NCBI GenBank assembly: GCA_964593465.1
Contig: CAZQJY010000006.1
Coordinates: 8,014 to 72,013, forward strand
DNA length: 64,000 nucleotides
DNA from: Mycosynbacter sp964593465
GTDB lineage: Bacteria; Patescibacteriota; Saccharimonadia; Saccharimonadales; Saccharimonadaceae
Direction of reading: 5' to 3'
Positions 25,708 through 35,152 of this stretch are shown one piece after another (position 1 is the stretch's first letter; every line of letters starts with the position of its first letter). The position numbers and the translations under genes are program-made. The notes beneath the pieces are model-generated. The model was not told the DNA's origin, did not search any database, and worked only from the letters and a program-made list of their open reading frames with translations.

Positions 25708-27168
25708 CTACAGCCTTTCTCGAATCAAACCTTGGGCCATAGCTGGATTTGCCTGACCTTTTGACTTCTTCATCACTTGGCCAACAAGATAGCCGATTGC
25801 CTTGTCATTGCCAGCTTTAATGTCGGCTACAGCTTTTTGGCTAGCAGAGTCAGCCAGTACCTCATCAACAATTGCCGCAATAGCACCTTCATCACTAACC
25901 TGTAATAGATTCTTTTCTTCTGCAATCTCTTCTGGTGATTTTCCTTTGTAGACCTCATCGAACAGTGCCAAAAATACTTCTTTTGCACCTGTCGAGCTAA
26001 GCTTGTTTTCGCCTACCATCTCTGAAAGCTCTGAAAGCCGACGCGGCCCAACAAGTCCAGACTCTACAGCCGATATATCGATATCGTCTGTTTGCACCGA
26101 CGCAAACCAATTAAATACCCGCCGCGCCATATCTTCCGCACCAAAACGCTCTACAATTGCGTCGAGCGTGACAGCAACAGATTGGTTATCAAGGATTGTA
26201 CTGACAACGGAGCTATCGAGATTGAGTTGCTGCCAGTTGGCACGATACTCGCTTGGTAGCTTTGGAAACTCAGCTTGAATTTCGCCAACTTCTTCTGGCG
26301 TTAATACAATTGGTGGAATATCTGGGTCCGGCATATAGCGATAGTCCTGAGCATCCTCTTTGCTGCGCTGGCTTATCGTAACCTGCCTGTCATCATTCCA
26401 GCCACGGGTTTCTTGTACGACTTTTTCTCCGCTCTCTAGCACGTCAATCTGGCGATTAAATTCATACTCAGCTGCACGCTCAACACTACGGAAAGAATTG
26501 AGGTTTTTAATCTCGGCGCGCGTACCAAGCTCGGTGGAACCTTTTTTGGCAACAGAAATATTCACGTCAAAACGCATATTGCCATGATACAAATCACCAT
26601 GTGTCACGCCTGCATAGGTCATGAGACGATACAACTCTGTAGCATAGGCACGCGCGGCGGCAGCTGAGTGAATGTCGGGCTCAGACACAATTTCGATCAG
26701 CGGTGTACCTGCGCGATTGAGGTCAACGAGACTATAGTCGTCAAAATGCGTCAGCTTGCCGGCGTCTTCTTCCATATGCGCATGGTGAATCCGCACATCA
26801 ACGGTCGTACCATCTTCAAGTGGCACTTGCACAAGCCCAGGACCAATTATTGGCTCATACATCTGTGTCGTCTGATAGCCCTTTGGTAAATCTGGGTAAA
26901 AATAATGCTTACGATCAAAATGACTATGTAGAGAAATCTCGCTACCGAGTGCTTTGCCTGCACGTACTGCAAGTCGTACTGCCTCCCAATTGAGTACAGG
27001 CAACATACCGGGCAAACCATAGTCTATCGGCACAACTTTGCTGTTTGGTTCGGCCTCACGTGCGTCGTTGTCGGCGCGACTGAATAATTTTGTCTTGGTG
27101 GCGAGCTGTACATGGCACTCCACGCCAATCGTCATCTCATAAGTGTCTAATACGTCTTTACCTGCCAT
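25708..27168 (-). CDS. gatB: Asp/Glu-tRNA amidotransferase subunit B
   Basis: 486 residues. It has the N-terminal GatB kinase-like domain (IGVECHVQL, YGLPGMLPVLN, HFDRKHYFYPDLPKGYQ), a helical region, and the C-terminal YqeY-like tail (ADIKAGNDKAIGYLVGQVMK). It phosphorylates and amidates Glu-tRNA(Gln) or Asp-tRNA(Asn) with ammonia from GatA. It is the last gat gene of the operon; the 27171 gene ends 3 nt before its start. Confidence 0.97.
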   Translation of the reverse strand: MAGKDVLDTYEMTIGVECHVQLATKTKLFSRADNDAREAEPNSKVVPIDYGLPGMLPVLNWEAVRLAVRAGKALGSEISLHSHFDRKHYFYPDLPKGYQTTQMYEPIIGPGLVQVPLEDGTTVDVRIHHAHMEEDAGKLTHFDDYSLVDLNRAGTPLIEIVSEPDIHSAAAARAYATELYRLMTYAGVTHGDLYHGNMRFDVNISVAKKGSTELGTRAEIKNLNSFRSVERAAEYEFNRQIDVLESGEKVVQETRGWNDDRQVTISQRSKEDAQDYRYMPDPDIPPIVLTPEEVGEIQAEFPKLPSEYRANWQQLNLDSSVVSTILDNQSVAVTLDAIVERFGAEDMARRVFNWFASVQTDDIDISAVESGLVGPRRLSELSEMVGENKLSSTGAKEVFLALFDEVYKGKSPEEIAEEKNLLQVSDEGAIAAIVDEVLADSASQKAVADIKAGNDKAIGYLVGQVMKKSKGQANPAMAQGLIRERL

Positions 27169-27170
27169 AA

Positions 27171-27593
27171 TTATATTGCTCCTACATCTTTGAGTGCCTG
27201 CCTGAAACTAGCCAATGCACGCCGTGCGGTATCATACTTTACTTGCACATCTGGCTCATGCGCGATTTGGTTGCGCAACTTATGTGCCGCCCATACGGCA
27301 TTACGATTACTGAGCCTACTGCTCGCTGATTTTAGCCGCTCACCCATCGTATTACCCTTATAGCCAGCTTCTTTGAGCGCATGGTCAAGCAACTTATCTG
27401 CATTGAGTACCGATAAATGACAACTCGCTGGCTGATCTTTGACAAGGGAGCGCTCTACACTAAGCCATTTGGTACGGTATTTTTCTTGATTCAACTGATT
27501 ACCGCCTTTTGTATAGACGATAATTACCAATACCAACCCCGCAACAATCAAAATTGCAGCAAAAAATGCTAGTAGTACTATATTACTATCCAT
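27171..27593 (-). CDS. Membrane-anchored HEPN-like protein within the gat operon
   Basis: 140 residues. One N-terminal TM helix (~residues 6-27) is followed by an all-helical domain. The segment LRNQIAHEPD (~residues 105-114) contains R-N-x3-H, matching the Rx4-6H motif of HEPN domains, many of which are RNases in toxin or defence systems. The fold call rests on this motif and helicity only. The start overlaps the gatA stop by 8 nt and the stop is 3 nt before gatB, so it is co-translated with GatCAB. No antitoxin-like partner is visible. Confidence 0.65.
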   Translation of the reverse strand: MDSNIVLLAFFAAILIVAGLVLVIIVYTKGGNQLNQEKYRTKWLSVERSLVKDQPASCHLSVLNADKLLDHALKEAGYKGNTMGERLKSASSRLSNRNAVWAAHKLRNQIAHEPDVQVKYDTARRALASFRQALKDVGAI

Positions 27594-28971
27594 CTACCGC
27601 CTCCCGAGCATCACGCGCAATTGCCAGTACATCGGCATCGTGTTGCCGTGCTCCGATCACCTGCAAACCAATAGGCAATCCCTCGTGGCTTACACCAATC
27701 GGCACGCTTACCGCTGGTAGCCCCGCTAAACTTGCTGGTACTGTCATGACGTCTTCTAGGTACATTTTGAGCGGATCACTAGTATTGTCACCAATTTTGA
27801 ATGCAGGATTTGGTGCGACTGGCCCAATGAGCGCGTCGTACTTTTCGAATAACTGATTGAATTCTCGAATAAGTAGCGTGCGCGCTTTTTGAGCTTTCTG
27901 ATAATACGCATCAAAGAATCCGCTTGAAAGTACATAACTACCGATGATGATACGTCGTTTGTTCTCAGGCATAAATCCAGCTTGGCGACTCAGCTCGTAG
28001 ACATCGCTCAGGGTGCCCTTGTTACCCTTTCGGGTGCCATAGCGCACACCATCATAGCGCGCTAGGTTACTGCTAATTTCTGCTGGCACCACGATATAGT
28101 AGATAGCTAATGCGTATTTAAGCATCGGGATACTAACTTCTTCGACTTCGTAGCCGTGCGATTTATAGTTATCAACGGCTGCCAACAGCTGAGCTTTAAC
28201 ATCCTCATCTACACCATCTGCCATAAACTCTTTGATAAGTCCAAGCTTCTTGCCTAGTGGCGTATCTACTGGCTCAAAATAATCCGATAACGTTGTCATA
28301 TCTCGTGCGTCTTGACCAGCTAATACATCCATAACAACAGTTGCATCGTCGACCGAACTTGCCAATACACCCACCGTGTCTGTGCCACTCGCCATCGCCA
28401 CCACACCGTAACGGCTCACCATGCCATAGGTCGGCTTCACACCCACTACACCATTGAAACTAGCTGGCTGACGAATAGAACCACCCGTGTCTGTGCCGAG
28501 CGCAAATGGCACAATACCGCGCGCTACAGCCACGGCTGAGCCACCACTAGAACCACCTGCCACACGCGTACCATCCACTGCATTTTTCGTCACTCCGTAG
28601 GCAGAGTTTTCTGTACTGCCGCCATGTGCAAACGCATCAAGATTTACTTTACCGATACAGATTGCTCCTTCGGCTTCCAGTTTTTCGATTGCTGTCGCTT
28701 GAAGTGGTGCATCAAATGATTCGAGGAATTTACTAGCTGCCGTTGTTGGCGCTCCGTAGCTCAAAAAATTATCCTTTACCATAAAAGGCACGCCCGCCAA
28801 ACGCCCCGTGATCTTACCTTCATCAATAAGCTTAGCGCGCTCAAGTGCACGCGCTTCCGTGAGATTAATCGTCACATTATGTGTATCTTCTTTAGCGCGC
28901 TCAAGTGCCGCCTCTACAACCGCCAAGACTGACTGGCTTTTTATCGTATTAAGAGTCTCTGTAATCGTCAT
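27586..28971 (-). CDS. gatA: Asp/Glu-tRNA amidotransferase subunit A
   Basis: 461 residues of the amidase-signature family. The Ser-cisSer-Lys triad is visible: Lys in VPFMVKDNF (~residue 66), GGSSGGSAVAVA (~140) and DTGGSIRQPAS (~162). It releases ammonia from glutamine for GatB. Operon order gatC-gatA-HEPN-gatB; gatC stops 5 nt upstream. Confidence 0.97.
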   Translation of the reverse strand: MTITETLNTIKSQSVLAVVEAALERAKEDTHNVTINLTEARALERAKLIDEGKITGRLAGVPFMVKDNFLSYGAPTTAASKFLESFDAPLQATAIEKLEAEGAICIGKVNLDAFAHGGSTENSAYGVTKNAVDGTRVAGGSSGGSAVAVARGIVPFALGTDTGGSIRQPASFNGVVGVKPTYGMVSRYGVVAMASGTDTVGVLASSVDDATVVMDVLAGQDARDMTTLSDYFEPVDTPLGKKLGLIKEFMADGVDEDVKAQLLAAVDNYKSHGYEVEEVSIPMLKYALAIYYIVVPAEISSNLARYDGVRYGTRKGNKGTLSDVYELSRQAGFMPENKRRIIIGSYVLSSGFFDAYYQKAQKARTLLIREFNQLFEKYDALIGPVAPNPAFKIGDNTSDPLKMYLEDVMTVPASLAGLPAVSVPIGVSHEGLPIGLQVIGARQHDADVLAIARDAREAVDG

Positions 28972-28976
28972 AGTAC

Positions 28977-29270
28977 TTATAATACCTTTGGAACCTTTAC
29001 CTGATACACAGCCGTCCCGCCCTCAGACAGATTCGTTAGCGCCTCACGTGACACCTCTTCTGGTGCAACGACATCCCTACTAGCTATGTTTGTACGATCC
29101 ATACCATAGTATGTCGGTTCCACATCATCTGTATCTAGTTCACTTAATAGTTCAAAGTACCCTAAAATGCGTTCAATGTCCGTTGTTAGACTTTCCGCCT
29201 CGTCATCATCAAGACGCAACGCACTTAGCCGTGCGAGTGACCGCACTTCTTCGATCGTAATTTTTGTCAT
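28977..29270 (-). CDS. gatC: Asp/Glu-tRNA amidotransferase subunit C
   Basis: 97 residues. It is the small helical belt subunit: ITIEEVRSLARLSALRLDDDE at the N-terminus and the ERILGYFELLSELDTDDVEP core. It holds GatA and GatB together. A TACAAT box ends 6 nt before the start, making this the leaderless first gene of the gat operon. Confidence 0.95.
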   Translation of the reverse strand: MTKITIEEVRSLARLSALRLDDDEAESLTTDIERILGYFELLSELDTDDVEPTYYGMDRTNIASRDVVAPEEVSREALTNLSEGGTAVYQVKVPKVL

Positions 29271-29329
29271 ATCACTATTGTACTACGTTGACAGATAAAA
29301 AGTGAATATCCGTCATAGCCCCTCCGAGT

Positions 29330-31966
29330 CTATTGTTGAGGTTGTGATGGATTTTGTGGAGGTTGAGTATCTGAGCCAATAGGGTTCTGCTGCGGCTGCA
29401 CGGGAGCTGCTGGCTCTTGAGGAAATACCGTGGGTTGCGCGGGTTGTTGTGGCAAAGGCGCTTGAGACTGTAGTCCGGGGTGCCATTGTGTTGACTGTGG
29501 AATATCAGTAGCGGGCCGAGGATTCTGCGACTGAGGGGCAATGCCGATATTTTGCTGCTGCCATTGGCTTGGATCGATGTATTCTCCATGTGCCATTTGA
29601 CCATACTGTGTCTCCGTATGAGGCTTGGCAAATACTTTCAGGATAACCTTGGCAATTGCCAGTACAAGCAACAAGCAGATAGATATTAAGGCAAGTATCT
29701 TCATGGCGCCCACTACAGCGTTCATGGTTGATGTATCTGTGGCTGATCCATACTGCCCCTTACTGTATGCAGCAAACCGAGCCGCATGATAATTCTGTGG
29801 ATAGAGCTGACTGGATTGAGTAAACAGCTGTGTTGCCTGACGATAGTTGCCGCGAACAAGTTGTGCAACTGCTTTGTTCCATGTGTCCGATACTGCACTC
29901 ACAGGCTGTAGTGTGATATTACGCTGCTTAGCAACATCTGCAATCCCGACGGTGTCACGCACAACCGTACTTGCAAAACATTGCTTATCCTGACAATTCA
30001 AGTTGCCATATGTTGCCATCCCCACTACATCGCCTTTTTGATCAAGTGCCGGAGCACCGGCAAGCCCCGCATGAGAAGGGGTGCTAATCATCCTCACCTT
30101 TTGGCCGGCTTCACCACTAAACGTCTGCGCGACCTGCCCCGAACGATACATAGGAGTCGACCTAAATTGCGCAGTACTCAGTGAGCCGACAGCATACATT
30201 GGCAAGCCAACGATATTGATGACACTCTTGTCTGCTATACCCTCGCCAGTAAGTGCAAGCCGCAAAGTTGGATACGTTGATGCTTTTTTCATCTTGAGTA
30301 TGGCCGTGTCACCACTTGCTTCACCCTGATATATCTGCTGCTGGGTCTTGCTGATATCATAGACTTTACCTTCTAACTCTGCTTCTAATACTGTATCCGT
30401 ATAAGCAAATGAGGTTGCACCATCTCCGCTACCATTGACAGTGATAGGCTTATCAGCCAGCTGAATTGCATACTTGTACGACTCCTTGGTAACCGCCATA
30501 TCCTCTGGAACAATACGAGAGCTGAGTGCATGTACCTTAGCAATGGCCTCTGGATTACGCTCCTCGACTCCTGCGACTAATGCGTCTGCATCTGTTTGCA
30601 TGATACTACGACCCTGGACCATATAGCCCAATACTCTCTGAAGTCTTTGCAATGCCTGTTCAGATGTAGGCGCATTGACAATATATGCAGTAATAGCATC
30701 TTGCGGCTTAACCTGGGCTACACTACCAGCTGTCGCTACCAACCCTTCGCGAGATACAAAGAACCCTGTCCCCGCCTTGTCAATACATGCATCTGTTAAT
30801 ACCGGACCCTCACCGAGCCCATCCGGTAGCTCCAGCTTGATATCTGCACAGTATATCGTACCGACTCGAACAGTCGCAGGCACGGCTTTTGCGAATGAAA
30901 CAAAGTCTGCAGTACTAGACAGATATTCAGGCACTTTCTGTTGCGACTGTGCATTGGTGTCAGCTTGCTCATTTTCTGTTTTAGCATCTTCTGCTTTTTC
31001 CGCAGATTCACCCTCGGCACCTTGTGTTTCGTTAGTTGATTCTTTGTCGTTCGCCTTGTCTGCATTCTTTGTCGCGGAGGTTGCGGTTACTTTTTCATCT
31101 TGCTTACCATCAAGCATTTTAGTATCCTTTTTTACCTCGACACTATCAGCACTCATAAGTACAGATGTATCCAAATCTTTGTAGGTAATCTGCGAGAGCA
31201 CTTGTTCTAGCGCAGGCAATACTGCAAAGTTGGCGTCTCGAACACCGCTTATACATGCAGCATACGGCCTATCATTCTGAACGGTAATGTAGCAATCCTC
31301 GCGTCGCTCTGTTGTGACGCCAAACTGTTCATCTTTTGCAGTAAATACAATCTTACGGTAGTCAATATCATTGATTGTCTTCACCTCGGCATCCGAAGCC
31401 TCAACGGACTTGTCTTGCTTGCGAATCTTGACTGTTTCGTCTACCAAGATATCCACCTTTGACATATCTTTATATTCCTTTTTGGCAGACAGTTTTTCCC
31501 AGTATGCTTCATTGATACTCGATGTTACACGTAGCTCTGGCGACTCTAACGCCACCTGGCTACGAGTAGCTTCGCTTGTCTCAACAGGGCGAACGCGTAT
31601 AACGGTGTACGCTTTTGCTTCATCTAAATCCGTACCAGAAAAAGTCACTTCATCCGCAAAACCAAAGCCCTCAAGCTCTCTCGAATTAAACAGTACCTGG
31701 ATACCGAGCTTCGAATTAATCGTGCGAGATACAGGTGCCACATCCAATGGTTCTAGTACGGCTGCTGCGCCCGCTTGAGTCTTGCCAGTATCAGAATTCG
31801 TCTTACCCAGTAGCAAGATGACGACCCACGCCAATACCGAAAGTACTAATAGCCCACCCAAAGCAAACATCCCCCATGTAACAAAGTTACCTATTTGTCG
31901 CTTTTTGCGCGGAGCTACAGGTTGTATTGGTTGCTGGGGCGGCGTATATGGTTGTTGCGGTTGCAT
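29330..31966 (-). CDS. Large membrane protein with degenerate trypsin-like domain
   Basis: 878 residues. A Pro/Gln-rich cytoplasmic N-terminus leads to a TM (~27-55) and an extracytoplasmic region of ~200 residues. A charged Glu/Lys/Thr linker (~285-350) precedes a trypsin/HtrA-like fold (~360-680). That fold has GFFVSREGLVATAGSV where the catalytic His would follow TAG, SGDTAILKM with Asp kept, and HAGLAGAPALD where GxSGGP is expected. His is Ser and Ser is Ala, so it should be proteolytically dead. A TPR-like stretch (GNYRQATQLFTQSSQLYP), a second TM (~770) and a Pro/Gln-rich tail close it. Possible role: envelope binding or scaffold. Confidence 0.8.
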   Translation of the reverse strand: MQPQQPYTPPQQPIQPVAPRKKRQIGNFVTWGMFALGGLLVLSVLAWVVILLLGKTNSDTGKTQAGAAAVLEPLDVAPVSRTINSKLGIQVLFNSRELEGFGFADEVTFSGTDLDEAKAYTVIRVRPVETSEATRSQVALESPELRVTSSINEAYWEKLSAKKEYKDMSKVDILVDETVKIRKQDKSVEASDAEVKTINDIDYRKIVFTAKDEQFGVTTERREDCYITVQNDRPYAACISGVRDANFAVLPALEQVLSQITYKDLDTSVLMSADSVEVKKDTKMLDGKQDEKVTATSATKNADKANDKESTNETQGAEGESAEKAEDAKTENEQADTNAQSQQKVPEYLSSTADFVSFAKAVPATVRVGTIYCADIKLELPDGLGEGPVLTDACIDKAGTGFFVSREGLVATAGSVAQVKPQDAITAYIVNAPTSEQALQRLQRVLGYMVQGRSIMQTDADALVAGVEERNPEAIAKVHALSSRIVPEDMAVTKESYKYAIQLADKPITVNGSGDGATSFAYTDTVLEAELEGKVYDISKTQQQIYQGEASGDTAILKMKKASTYPTLRLALTGEGIADKSVINIVGLPMYAVGSLSTAQFRSTPMYRSGQVAQTFSGEAGQKVRMISTPSHAGLAGAPALDQKGDVVGMATYGNLNCQDKQCFASTVVRDTVGIADVAKQRNITLQPVSAVSDTWNKAVAQLVRGNYRQATQLFTQSSQLYPQNYHAARFAAYSKGQYGSATDTSTMNAVVGAMKILALISICLLLVLAIAKVILKVFAKPHTETQYGQMAHGEYIDPSQWQQQNIGIAPQSQNPRPATDIPQSTQWHPGLQSQAPLPQQPAQPTVFPQEPAAPVQPQQNPIGSDTQPPQNPSQPQQ

Positions 31967-31994
31967 AATCTATGCGCTAGTATAGCACAAAGTG

Positions 31995-33962
31995 CTAACG
32001 TTTTGCACGAATTTCAGAGATGATATCACGTAGTTCAGCAGCTTTTTCGAATTCTAGGTTTGCACTAGCCAAATTCATTTGTGCAGTCAGTTCTTTCTCG
32101 AGGTTGGCGTATTCGTCTTTTGGAATTTTCTTGAGGTCTAGTTTTGGTTTATCATCTTCTTTTTGTGGAATGATGGCACGCAAGCCTTCGTCAATAGCCT
32201 TGTCAACACCACGCGGTGTAATACCATGCTTTTTATTATAGGCTTCCTGAATATCCCGACGTCTATTCGTCTCGTTAATCGCAGCTTGCATGGAGCGTGT
32301 AATGGTATCGCCGTACATAATAACGCCGCCATCGACGTGGCGCGCGGCACGACCCACTGTCTGGATAAGTGCGCTTTCACTACGCAAAAAACCTTCTTTA
32401 TCGGCGTCCATAATTGCTACTAGACTTACTTCTGGCAGATCGAGTCCTTCACGCAGCAGGTTAATTCCCACTAGCACGTCGTACACGCCCATACGCAAGT
32501 CCCGCAGAATGTCTCCACGTTCAAGCGTATCAACTTCACTATGGATATATGCTGTTTTAATGCCGAGTTCGAGCAAATGCGAACTCAGGTCTTCGGCCAT
32601 GCGTTTGGTGAGCGTGGTAACAAGTACACGTTGACCTTTGGCGGTACGGTCACGAATTTCAGCAATCAAATCGTCTACCTGTCCCTTTGTCGGTCTGATA
32701 GTGATTGGCGGATCAAGCAGCCCTGTCGGTCGAATCACCTGCTGAGCCGGCTCTGGGCTATGTGCCAACTCATAGTCGCCCGGAGTGGCCGATACGTAGA
32801 TAGCCTGATTGATGTGTTTATCAAATTCTTCAAACCGTAAAGGACGATTGTCAAGCGCGCTTGGTAAGCGAAACCCATGCTCTACCAGTACTTCTTTACG
32901 TGCACGGTCGCCATTATACATACCACGAACTTGAGGTAGGCTCTGGTGGCTTTCATCCACAAGCAAAAGCCAGTCGTCAGGGAAGTAATCGATGAGTGTC
33001 GCGGGCTGCTCGCCTGGTTCACGATTGCTCAAATAACGGCTATAGTTTTCGATGCCTTTTACAAACCCTGTTTCTTCGAGCATCTCAATGTCATACTTAG
33101 TGCGCTGAGCTAGGCGCTGAGCTTCGAGTAGTTTATCATGACGTTCAAACCATTCAAGCCGCTCGTTAAATTCTTTTTTAATACCTGCTATTGCTTGCTC
33201 GATCCGTGCTTTTGGTGTCACGTAGTGACTGCTCGGGAATATGCTCACACGCTCAGGCTCGTCCAAAATCTCACCCGTTAGTGGATCAAGTCTCGTAATT
33301 CTATCGACTTCATCACCAAAAAATTCTATCCGAAACGCCGTCTCACCATTAGCAGGGAAGATATCTACTACATCACCACGCACACGAAATGTACCGCGGT
33401 GAAAATCAATATCGTTGCGCTTGTATTGTATATCAGTGAGCAGACGAATGAGCTTATCTTGCTGCCTACGCTCACCACGTTTAATGTGGAGCGACATCTC
33501 TTCGTATGTCTCTGGTGAGCCAATACCATAAATACAACTCACACTTGCTACAATAATGACATCACGACGAGTGAGTAGGGCACTTGTAGCAGCATGACGC
33601 AAACGATCAATCTCTTCATTGATAGCCGAGTCTTTCTCTATATAGGTGTCACTGCTCGCAATGTAAGCTTCTGGCTGATAATAGTCAAAGTAGCTTACAA
33701 AATAATGCACTTCATTATCTGGGAAAAACGCCTTAAACTCACTAAATAGCTGTGCAGCAAGTGTTTTATTGTGCGCCAACACCAGTGTCGGTACGTTGCG
33801 ATTGGCAATAATATTTGCCATTGTGAACGTTTTGCCACTACCAGTTACACCCAGTAGTGTCTGCTCACGCTCACCGTTTTCCAGCCCATCAACAAGCTGA
33901 GCGATAGCTTTTGGCTGATCACCCGTTGGCTCGTATTTTGTTTCCAGACGAAACTTGTCCAT
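31995..33962 (-). CDS. uvrB: Excinuclease ABC subunit B
   Basis: 655 residues, full length. Walker A GVTGSGKT (~39-46), the beta-hairpin region HYFVSYFDYYQPEAYI, helicase motifs down to QTVGRAARH, and the C-terminal UVR domain (ANLEFEKAAELRDIISEI) that contacts UvrC are all visible. It is the damage-verifying helicase of nucleotide excision repair. A TACAAT box 6 nt before ATG suggests leaderless expression. Confidence 0.98.
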   Translation of the reverse strand: MDKFRLETKYEPTGDQPKAIAQLVDGLENGEREQTLLGVTGSGKTFTMANIIANRNVPTLVLAHNKTLAAQLFSEFKAFFPDNEVHYFVSYFDYYQPEAYIASSDTYIEKDSAINEEIDRLRHAATSALLTRRDVIIVASVSCIYGIGSPETYEEMSLHIKRGERRQQDKLIRLLTDIQYKRNDIDFHRGTFRVRGDVVDIFPANGETAFRIEFFGDEVDRITRLDPLTGEILDEPERVSIFPSSHYVTPKARIEQAIAGIKKEFNERLEWFERHDKLLEAQRLAQRTKYDIEMLEETGFVKGIENYSRYLSNREPGEQPATLIDYFPDDWLLLVDESHQSLPQVRGMYNGDRARKEVLVEHGFRLPSALDNRPLRFEEFDKHINQAIYVSATPGDYELAHSPEPAQQVIRPTGLLDPPITIRPTKGQVDDLIAEIRDRTAKGQRVLVTTLTKRMAEDLSSHLLELGIKTAYIHSEVDTLERGDILRDLRMGVYDVLVGINLLREGLDLPEVSLVAIMDADKEGFLRSESALIQTVGRAARHVDGGVIMYGDTITRSMQAAINETNRRRDIQEAYNKKHGITPRGVDKAIDEGLRAIIPQKEDDKPKLDLKKIPKDEYANLEKELTAQMNLASANLEFEKAAELRDIISEIRAKR

Positions 33963-34090
33963 CTTTTTATTGTACTACGATATGAAAGAAGAGCGAACTT
34001 GTTTACTCCTCCGAGTGAGGACGTACATCAATGACTTGTTGTTATTGTAATAAATTAGACTTAATTACTACCGAGAGGCGGCACAGTATA

Positions 34091-34699
34091 CTAGCCCTGA
34101 CCGTAGCGCTTCTGGCTCACATGCGCATCATCTGCGTCATGAATGAAGTCTGCATACTTCGTATCAAGTCGTTCGATAATAGCATCAACAAGCCGCTGCG
34201 GATCAGTATCGTAGATGATGTCTTTTGCACCAGGCGCTTCGATGTTCTCGAGCAGCGTCTTAGTATAGTCAGCTAGCCCGCCACTACCAAGTAGCACGCC
34301 GCATACTTTGCGACTTTCGAGTGCCGTCGAAAGCTCGTGCAAGCTGCCCATGCGACCACCTACGGTGATGATAGCATCGCTACTACGCACCAAGTGCACA
34401 TCGCGTCCAACATACTCCATGCCGGTGAAATTGATATAATCAAACTCTTTAGTCGGCAAGCGATATGTCGCTACATGCTCACGAAACGAGCTGGCGGGAG
34501 AAAATCCGATTGAGATGCCACGTTTGCCCTCGACACTTACTGCACCCATCGCAGCATAATGTGGCAACCCTACAGTTGCGCCTGTCGTTAGCGTCTTACC
34601 TCGCTCAGAAATAGCTTTGCCAAGCTCAAACGCCAAATGATGCGAAGCCTGTACTGTCTCACCGCTCGCTGCGCCCGATACACAAATTTGATACCTCAT
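34091..34699 (-). CDS. LOG-family/SLOG nucleotide-binding protein
   Basis: 202 residues with a Rossmann-like SLOG fold: VSGAASGETVQ at the N-terminus, TTGATVGLPHYAA, and SDAIITVGGRMGSLHELSTA (~residues 106-125) corresponding to the GG.GT..E active motif of LOG phosphoribohydrolases, with Met/Gly/Ser variation. It may cleave or sense a nucleotide, but the substrate is unknown. The start overlaps the preceding gene by 4 nt. Confidence 0.8.
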   Translation of the reverse strand: MRYQICVSGAASGETVQASHHLAFELGKAISERGKTLTTGATVGLPHYAAMGAVSVEGKRGISIGFSPASSFREHVATYRLPTKEFDYINFTGMEYVGRDVHLVRSSDAIITVGGRMGSLHELSTALESRKVCGVLLGSGGLADYTKTLLENIEAPGAKDIIYDTDPQRLVDAIIERLDTKYADFIHDADDAHVSQKRYGQG

Positions 34700-35151
34700 G
34701 ATTTTTTCTCCTTTTTCTGAATATGTTGTGTAATACGAATCAGCAATTCTGGATGCACCGCAAGGTCTGTGTAGCGTTGTGTGATCTCATTTGCTAACGC
34801 GTTTTGTAGACGCTGCGTACTGCGTTCAGCAAATTGCCTGTGTTCTACTTCATCGAGTGCCACATCGTCGTGATGAAACGACACAACTTCTCCGTCCACT
34901 ACCAGCCCTACAAACTGTGTCGACTCGTCCAGTACATCTTCGTGCACGCGCAGCGCATGGTAGAGCTCGCGCGCGGTCACATCGCCCTCCAGTCCCATGT
35001 CGCGAATTAGGCTATGCGCTTTGTGCAAAATATCACCCACCAACTTAGCATCGACAGCCTGACCGCGTGTTACCTTCTCCAAATCATCAAACGCAATCTC
35101 CAGCTGTTTGTCCTTTGGCCTACCCAGCAATGTCATCAATGCACGCGACAT
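34696..35151 (-). CDS. Hypothetical protein, 151 aa, in the sugar-phosphate block
   Basis: Family not recognised. It is a soluble, mostly helical acidic protein with HHDDVALDEVEHRQFAERS in the middle and a Lys-rich end. Gene spacing (1 nt after pfkB, 4-nt overlap with the LOG gene) shows co-expression with pfkB and the LOG protein. No catalytic motif is evident. Confidence 0.65.
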   Translation of the reverse strand: MSRALMTLLGRPKDKQLEIAFDDLEKVTRGQAVDAKLVGDILHKAHSLIRDMGLEGDVTARELYHALRVHEDVLDESTQFVGLVVDGEVVSFHHDDVALDEVEHRQFAERSTQRLQNALANEITQRYTDLAVHPELLIRITQHIQKKEKKS

Positions 35152-35152
35152 A

